Origin: Antennarius striatus
Taxonomy: Eukaryota; Chordata; Actinopteri; Lophiiformes; Antennariidae
Direction: 5' to 3'
NCBI RefSeq assembly: GCF_040054535.1
Contig: NC_090781.1
Span: forward strand, 19,935,579-19,999,578
DNA: 64,000 nucleotides
Below, one piece after another: positions 58,083-64,000 of this stretch (position 1 is its first letter; each line of letters opens with the position of its first letter). The notes under the pieces were generated by a model, which saw only the letters and a program-made list of their open reading frames with translations, was not told where the DNA came from and did no database searches. The position numbers were made by a program, and so were the translations under genes.

Positions 58083-60517
58083 ATGTCCGTGGTGACGGTG
58101 CAGCTCGGTCAGTGCGGGAACCAGGTGGGTCCGGAGCTCTTCGACATGATCTGCAGCGATGCTGCGGGCGGACAGGAGCTGTACAGCAGAGGCAGCTGGG
58201 AGCGGTTCTTCCGTCGGACGGCACACGGAGGTAAGACGCTGCTCTGCGGTGAATGAGTTCCACGTCGCTCCGCCGCTCACCTGCTGACTGTCACGCGTGT
58301 TTCGTGGTCCAGACCTCGTCGCCAGGGCGGTGCTGGTTGACATGGAGCCCAAAGTGATCAACCAGAGCCTCACCAGGGCCGCAAAGTCCGGCAGGTGGAG
58401 GTATGGAGAAGCTTCACACTTCAGCCAGAAGCAGGGCTCTGGGAACAACTGGGCCAATGGGTGAGGCCAGCAAAAGCATCACGAGAGGAAACATCTAGTC
58501 ACCCCAAGCATCCTGTTGAATCTGTCCAAACTTGGGTTGTTGTGCTCCTGCTGTTTCACCAGGTTCTGTGTCCACGGCCCCCATCACAGAGAGGTGGTGG
58601 AAGAGCTGGTGAGGCAAGAGGTGGAGCGCTGTGATCGGCTGGCCGGGCTCATGGCCATGATGAGCGTCGCTGGTGGAACGGGCTCCGGGGTCGGAACCTA
58701 TGTGACCCAGTGTCTCCGAGACATCTACCCTAAGTCCTTCATCCTCAACCACCTCACCTGGCCGTACGGGACTGGAGAGGTAAAGAGTGTGTGGTTGGTT
58801 TTTAACGTCAAGCGTTGTGTTATTTAATGTGGCTTCCCCCACTCGTCCTTTTCAGGTGATCGTCCAGAATTACAACTCGGTGCTGACGCTGGCTCATCTC
58901 TACCAGCTATCGGACGCCATCGTGGTGCATGAGAACGACACCGTGCACAGGATTTGCAGCAAGCTGCTCAACATCAAACACATCTCCTTCAGGGACGTCA
59001 ACAGAGTCATCGCCCACCAGCTCGGCAGCGTCCTGCAGCCGGCGCTCACTGCCTACTCGGGTGGAACCCACAGCAGAAATCCTCTGGGTAAGAAAGACCA
59101 GAGACACTCAGCAGGTTTGATCCGATGCAAGATAACCGTAGCATCGTTCTCATTGCCTATCAGGTGATTTAGTGAGCGCCCTTGCTTGCCACCCGGAGTA
59201 CAAGCTGCTCAGCATATGCACCATTCCCCAGATGTCCAGTGCCTCCATGGACTACAGCACCTTCAGCTGGCCGGGCCTCCTCAAACACTTGAGACAGATG
59301 CTCATCTCCAACAGCAAGATGGAGGAAGGCACGTCTGCAGTAACGTGTGTGTGTGTGTGTGTGAAAGTAAAATGACTCACCTCTGAGGGTTCCTGCTGTT
59401 GGTTCTGCCTCAGGTATAGACTGGCAGGTGCGTCTTCCCTCTGGATCGGACAGGACCCGGAGCCTCACGGGACCCAGCTTCAACACCTCTCTGGCCAACC
59501 TGCTCATACTGAGAGGGAAAGACGTGTTCAGCGCGGACATAGGTCAGAGATGTGTGGTTTAATGTTTGAAAAATTTATAATCCCAAATTCTAGAGGCAGA
59601 GTTTGAAATTATTATCATTAGGGTCACATTTCATAGGATAATTTCTGTTGGGTTTTTTTTTTTTTATTGCAGGATGAAAAAAGGGTTGAGTGTGTTTGAG
59701 GGAAGTCATTTCAATCTGCAGTGGTTGTGATGGGTTGTAGTTTTTTTTTTAAATTTTCATTGAAAGTACAAAAAAAAGTTTTTTCACTCCTTTTGCCAAT
59801 TACATTTTTCCATCCTTTTTTTAATTGGCACATATCTCGCAGGAATCTGGATTTGGGTTTAATTTGTTGAAGGGGATGATTGGATTTTTGTGAATACAGA
59901 ATTCACTGCCAGATAAATCCAGACAGTGATGAAAATGATGTGTATCATAAAAAATAATTTTTAATATTTTCAACATGTGCTCTCAGACCAACAGAAGTGA
60001 TTTATGTCCTGTCCGCAGGTGGCTTCTTGGACCCGACCCTCTACACCTCCTGGCTCCCGTCAGAAGAAGCTTTCAGCTCGTGGAAATCTGAAGTTCCTTT
60101 TAATAAATACGAAAAGTCTGCCACGTTGGTTAGTAACAGCCAGGCTCTGCTCAGACCTCTCGATAACATGGTGGGAAAAGCCTGGAACATGTTTGCGTCC
60201 AGGTGAGTCAGACCCAGGCGTAAATATCACCGTTAGGAACAAATGGGTCCAAACAGTTTCACATTTGTGCAAAGTAGCAGTTTTTTTTCCTAATACAGAT
60301 GCAGGGTAAATTTATCCCCATACCTTTAGGTTTATGAAGGAGGATTTGGTTCCAACTGCTTCAAATGTCAGATCCTTAAATTTATTTTTCCTTCATGTTT
60401 TCCTGTTCCAGGGCCTACCTCCATCAGTATGTGAAGTTTGGGATCTCAGAGGAGGACTTCCTGGACAGTTTCACATCTCTTGAGCAAGTCATTTCCAGCT
60501 ACAGTCAGCTGGGCTAG
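58083..60517 (+). CDS. tubd1: delta-tubulin
   Basis: Delta-tubulin is a centriole/basal-body tubulin needed for normal triplet microtubules. Eight exons join in frame to 442 aa (human 453): 58083-58230, 58313-58460, 58563-58779, 58856-59087, 59164-59328, 59414-59542, 60019-60202, 60412-60517. It starts [14 protein letters not shown], the tubulin N-terminal GTP-binding signature. AGGTGSG, the tubulin phosphate-binding loop, is at 135-141. [24 protein letters not shown] and KAWNMFAS match the human delta form. The intron after exon 5 appears to begin with GC (GAAG-GCACGT), because every GT alternative I tried gives a stop. The segment after LIDW is shorter than in human. It is intact and shares its promoter region with rps6kb1. 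Confidence 0.97.
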
Positions 60518-62525
60518 AAGTGGGACGATGAAACATCACTGGTGTTAGAAAACCATTAAGATTTAATTATAATGTAAATAACAGGACATTCCTTTAGTGA
60601 AAGGTATTTATTTAATTACTATAATCCTCTCAGCATCTGATGCGGGGAGCCTGTAGACATTTTTGTCCAAGGCATAACTTAAAAAATGGTCAGCATTTTT
60701 ATTTTAATATAAAAAGTTGCTAGTTTTGGTGCTTGCAATTTTATTTAACTCTCTGGAAAACTATTCAAATTGGGATATTTGGAGTGTGGTGTGTTTGTCG
60801 GGAGATTGAAAACTACCATCAAAAACAAATTGTGTGTATGGATCAACCGTAGGCTGGAGGAGTCTTTGCTCCAATTGTGAATGTAGACCAGGAATGATGT
60901 GAACTGTCTTTCGCTGTCATGAGCACAACTTTGAGATTTATTTCTGATTGTTAGCAGCTTGTATTTGGGGGTCAAATGTTTTATCTGGTGGCTCTTCAGA
61001 TAATAAATGAGAAGTCTTTAAAGAGTAGCTTCGAAATGGACCTCACGTGATCAACCAAATGAAGAATAGCAACAAAAAAAATCAACCAAAGGCATCAATA
61101 TTTTTAAATTCATTTATTTTTGACTTTACATCATTGTAGTTGCAGGTCTGGAATGATCAGCAAACAGTGTCAATAAAGAGTTGTATCCATAAATGTTGCA
61201 GACCAACACCTTCAACCAGCTTACAGACCGCTGTTGCCGTGACGATTTAACAGCCAACACCAGTCTGATAAGCTAGCTGATGGAATGGGAAAGTTGTTTG
61301 AAGGCGAGACAATTGATGGAAGGCTCAAGTCTATCTAGAATCCGCCCAGGCAGGATTCCAGTCGGGCTTATCCCAAACACGGATCAACGTAAAATTATGA
61401 AATCCAAAAACAGACCATGAACAGACATGCAGGCAAATTCAGCTGTAATTATAAAAGGACAGTGAAATTATAGTAAAAAATGAGCACTGCACTGTTCACT
61501 TACCTTAAAGATGATCATTTCTAAAAGAATGTTAATAGCGCCATTGTGATGGTTAAAAAAGAATAAGTTCTTTAGACATTAAGAAAAATCAAGATAATGT
61601 TCCTATGAGAGAATTAAATAAAAATGACAGACTCAGTCTTGTGTACAAGTGCCTTGATTTACATGATTTATATATGATCTGATCCTAAATTCAACGTAAA
61701 TTTACAGAGTAGAAATGAGACTACTTAGCTGAGTACAATGTTACTTTACAAATGATGTCACCTTTTCTTTTTTTTTCTTTTGGTTCAAGTTGATTCTTGT
61801 CCACACAGACCAGTAAAATAGAAATACATCCGAGCAAAAAAAAAAAGATATTAAGATATTTACACAATGTGCAAACCAACACCACACGGATTTAAATCTA
61901 TTGCTTTTTTTCACCATTTTAAATGGACAATTCCAGAAACAAAAAAAGACGAAGTGGTCTTACTGTTAAACAGGACGAAAGAATGATTTTAAATTAAACC
62001 CTGAAAAAAAATAGACCATCCACAGCAGTTAACTTGGCAACACACTGTACAAACAAGTCGAGAACCATCCGAACAGAAATGTTACAAAAATTAAATAAAA
62101 AAAAATCAAGTTTGTAAGTTAAGATTTATATTCAAAGGAAGTCGGACCTTCCCGTCTTGCATAAGGCGTAGCATCTGGTGGGTGCCACTCGTAACGCGGC
62201 CGTCACCAGATTGCAGCTTAAACTTCTGAGGTCAATGAATGGGTTACATTTACATTAAGTAACATGTCGGGTTCAGCCGGAGAACCAGTCGCACTACAAA
62301 CGCATAAAGAGTGAGATGAGAGGAGGAATTACAAAACCTGAAGAGATGAACGGCAAACCACTGGCAGTGCCTGTTTTTTTCTTTTAGTTCAGCCTCTGAA
62401 AATAGATGGGGGGGATGAGGTTCATCAGTGCCGGGGCCGAGTGGTGGGGCCGAGTGGTGGACCCCCCCCCCCCCAGCAGCAGCAGAAACAGTCACTTCAG
62501 TGTTTGTACGGGCTTTGACTCCTCA
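60518..62525. other. convergent 3' regions of tubd1 and the small membrane-protein gene
   Basis: Plus-strand AATAAA at 61002-61007 probably ends tubd1. Minus-strand AATAAA at 61113-61118 could end the downstream minus-strand gene, giving it a long (about 1.4 kb) 3' UTR. The sequence is AT-rich with a poly-C run at about 62461-62474. No gene was recognised. Confidence 0.5.
61002..61007 (+). terminator. candidate tubd1 polyadenylation signal
   Basis: AATAAA, 485 bp after the tubd1 stop codon. Confidence 0.45.
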
Positions 62526-63393
62526 TCACTTTGTCTTCTCTTCCGAGTGCCTTTGCTGCTGGAGGCGCTTGGCGTAGCTCTGAGCCATCGAGTTGACGAT
62601 GGAGATAACGAAGTAGGCGACCATCACCAGCACCACCTTCTCAAACACCCACGACAGCCAGTTCTCATCCTAAAAAAAAAAAAAAGGATGCAGATGTTAA
62701 TCACAGGCATATTAATATTAGTTGATGAGCACTGATAGAAGTAGGACAAATAAATGTGTGTGTTTCTTTGTTGATATCATCCTGCACATTTAACAGCAGG
62801 ACAAGTTTGGGGGGGAAAAAAATTCTAATTTGTCTTAAAATGTATTATAAATTTAAAATTACAGCTTGACTGACAAAAACTTCTCATACTAGCTAATCAG
62901 AAATATATAGGTTGAAAAATGAGAAACTAGTTCACAAATATCAAACATACTTCATGGAGGTAGGAAAAAGGAGCAATATGTCAGTGAAATCTGTCACCAG
63001 AGAGCAGAGGATTAGACTTTCCTGTGAATATCTTAAAAACAAAATTGTAACTGGCATAAGTATATGAAGCATCAACTTGGATCCAACAAAAGATTCTCCC
63101 ACTTTTGATACTTTTCTACTTTTCTTTCTGTTGCCTGGATTTCTAGACATCTGGGCCTAATGTGATAAAATATTTTCTGTGTATAAAGATTAAGTCTTTG
63201 ATATTATGTACAGTTCAATAGTTAAATACTAAGTAGAATATGGTCAAATAAAAAGTGTTCTTACTGCTGGTGCGCTCCCCCCAGCGTGATGCAGCTTGTT
63301 CCTCTGGGCTTCTAGGTACTGACTGAAGGGCTTCTGGAGCAATGGTCCCACTTTGGGCACAGACCTGGCACCGCATACGGCCACACAGAACAT
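62526..63393 (-). CDS. small single-pass membrane protein, 90 aa, unidentified
   Basis: Two coding exons, 63265-63393 and 62526-62669, join in phase 0 across a GTAAGA donor and an acceptor with a 13-T tract. The product starts [20 protein letters not shown], has a Lys/Gln-rich middle, then a single hydrophobic segment ([19 protein letters not shown], about residues 50-68) and a basic tail ending EEKTK. Lack of a cleavable-looking signal and the basic C tail suggest a tail-facing-cytosol membrane micropeptide. An alternative model splices out 63369-63434 (GTAAGTG donor, TGCCAG acceptor); that reading keeps SVPKVGPLL but lacks an upstream ATG, so I prefer the unspliced start. A TATA box lies 250 bp upstream. 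I do not recognise the family. Confidence 0.6.
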
Positions 63394-63645
63394 GGGAGAA
63401 AAGAAACAACAAGGAGAACATAGATTCACTTACCCTTTAGAAAGTTTAACCTTATTCCCTATAGGAGACAGTTCACACTCCCAGAGGTCCTTCCCTGATC
63501 CACCAGCATCACCTACAGCAGCTGCTGAAGGCCCCGTCCCTACATGAAGGCCCTAGACTGGAGCTTCTTCTTCCTCCTCCTCTACCTGGAGCTGTGAGCA
63601 GCAGCAGGCAGCAGGGAGGAATGAAAGCAGCAGCTTCTCAGCCCT

Positions 63646-63654
63646 CCTTTTATA
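63646..63654 (-). promoter_or_regulatory. TATA box of the small membrane-protein gene
   Basis: TATAAAAGG on the minus strand, placing transcription start near 63620, about 230 bp before the proposed start codon. CAGCTG E-boxes lie just downstream. A strong TATA box suggests tissue-restricted expression; that is an inference. Confidence 0.6.
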
Positions 63655-64000
63655 CAACAGCTCTCTATAGGAGTCTGTGTCAGCCCCTTCAACCAGGAAG
63701 TGAGTCGACATGATGTCATCACCTTTACCACCATTGCTGCTTTCTGGGTGGAAAGATATCTAATCAGGGCGTGATCATGTCCTTATTAGGCAGTGAGGAT
63801 AAGCTCAGTGTGGGGTGGGGAGGGGGCAATCATAATGATTGGTGTTTTATCAAGTCATGTCTCAAGGAGATGCCGATGAAGTTTTGTGATTTGTTGCAGA
63901 GATCTTTATATCTCATTACAATGAAGAGAAAACTACACATGCAGGCTATGGACACTCAGGATAAATTAACCCCCCCACCCCCCGAACATGGACATAAACA
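63655..64000. other. upstream flank at window edge
   Basis: Distal promoter sequence of the small gene with a C-run near 63971-63982. Nothing else was recognised. Confidence 0.4.

Noticed and set aside
57388-58263. Long frames in the trinucleotide array
   Set aside because: Low-complexity repeat translation (Asn/Ser, Leu/Ile, Thr).

Overview
The window is a piece of a ray-finned fish (teleost) nuclear genome. The evidence is compact, GT-AG spliced vertebrate genes, very long (CA/GT)n microsatellites, a Ty3/gypsy element with intact gag and pol, a Tc1-like remnant and non-LTR remnants of teleost types, and a fish-style olfactory class C GPCR. There is no bacterial, plasmid or CRISPR content.

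Layout from left to right. (1) 1-7620, minus strand: two alternative first coding exons of kcnab1 (Kv channel beta-1 subunit); the shared oxidoreductase-like core lies off the left edge. (2) 7621-12096: non-coding DNA ending in a compound microsatellite. (3) 12097-20244: a complete Ty3/gypsy LTR retrotransposon with two 783-bp LTRs in which I see no difference, a primer-binding site, gag, pol in the -1 frame and a polypurine tract. Each LTR carries an intron-like interval and, further downstream, an exact spliced copy of the two segments flanking it. (4) 21119-26359, minus: an intact 14-exon V2R/OlfC-like receptor gene whose exon 3 and 7TM exon appear to have been cut by eight extra introns, with an enlarged intracellular loop 2. 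(5) 27720-28365: a decayed Tc1-like transposon. (6) 30322-38767, minus: complete gmps (GMP synthase, 16 coding exons, 690 aa). (7) 38768-44999: repeat-rich DNA with a Penelope-like RT scrap, a teleost interspersed repeat, an RTE-like LINE tail and a tRNA-Ala-like pseudogene. (8) 45000-47605, plus: complete slc33a1 (acetyl-CoA transporter, 8 coding exons, 549 aa). (9) 50289-56726, minus: complete rps6kb1 (p70 S6 kinase 1, 15 coding exons, 505 aa). (10) 58083-60517, plus: complete tubd1 (delta-tubulin, 8 exons, 442 aa), head-to-head with rps6kb1 across a 1.36-kb shared promoter that holds a large self-complementary trinucleotide repeat. (11) 62526-63393, minus: a small two-exon gene for a 90-aa single-pass membrane protein that I cannot name, with a TATA box.

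The gene order joins two conserved neighbourhoods: kcnab1-gmps-slc33a1 (together on human 3q25) and rps6kb1-tubd1 (neighbours on human 17q23). The receptor gene and the retrotransposon lie in the kcnab1-gmps interval. The genes do not form one pathway; they are housekeeping or tissue-specific genes kept together by synteny. I reconstructed gene structures by reading splice sites and checking that exon phases add up. No similarity search was run, and family calls rest on remembered protein motifs.
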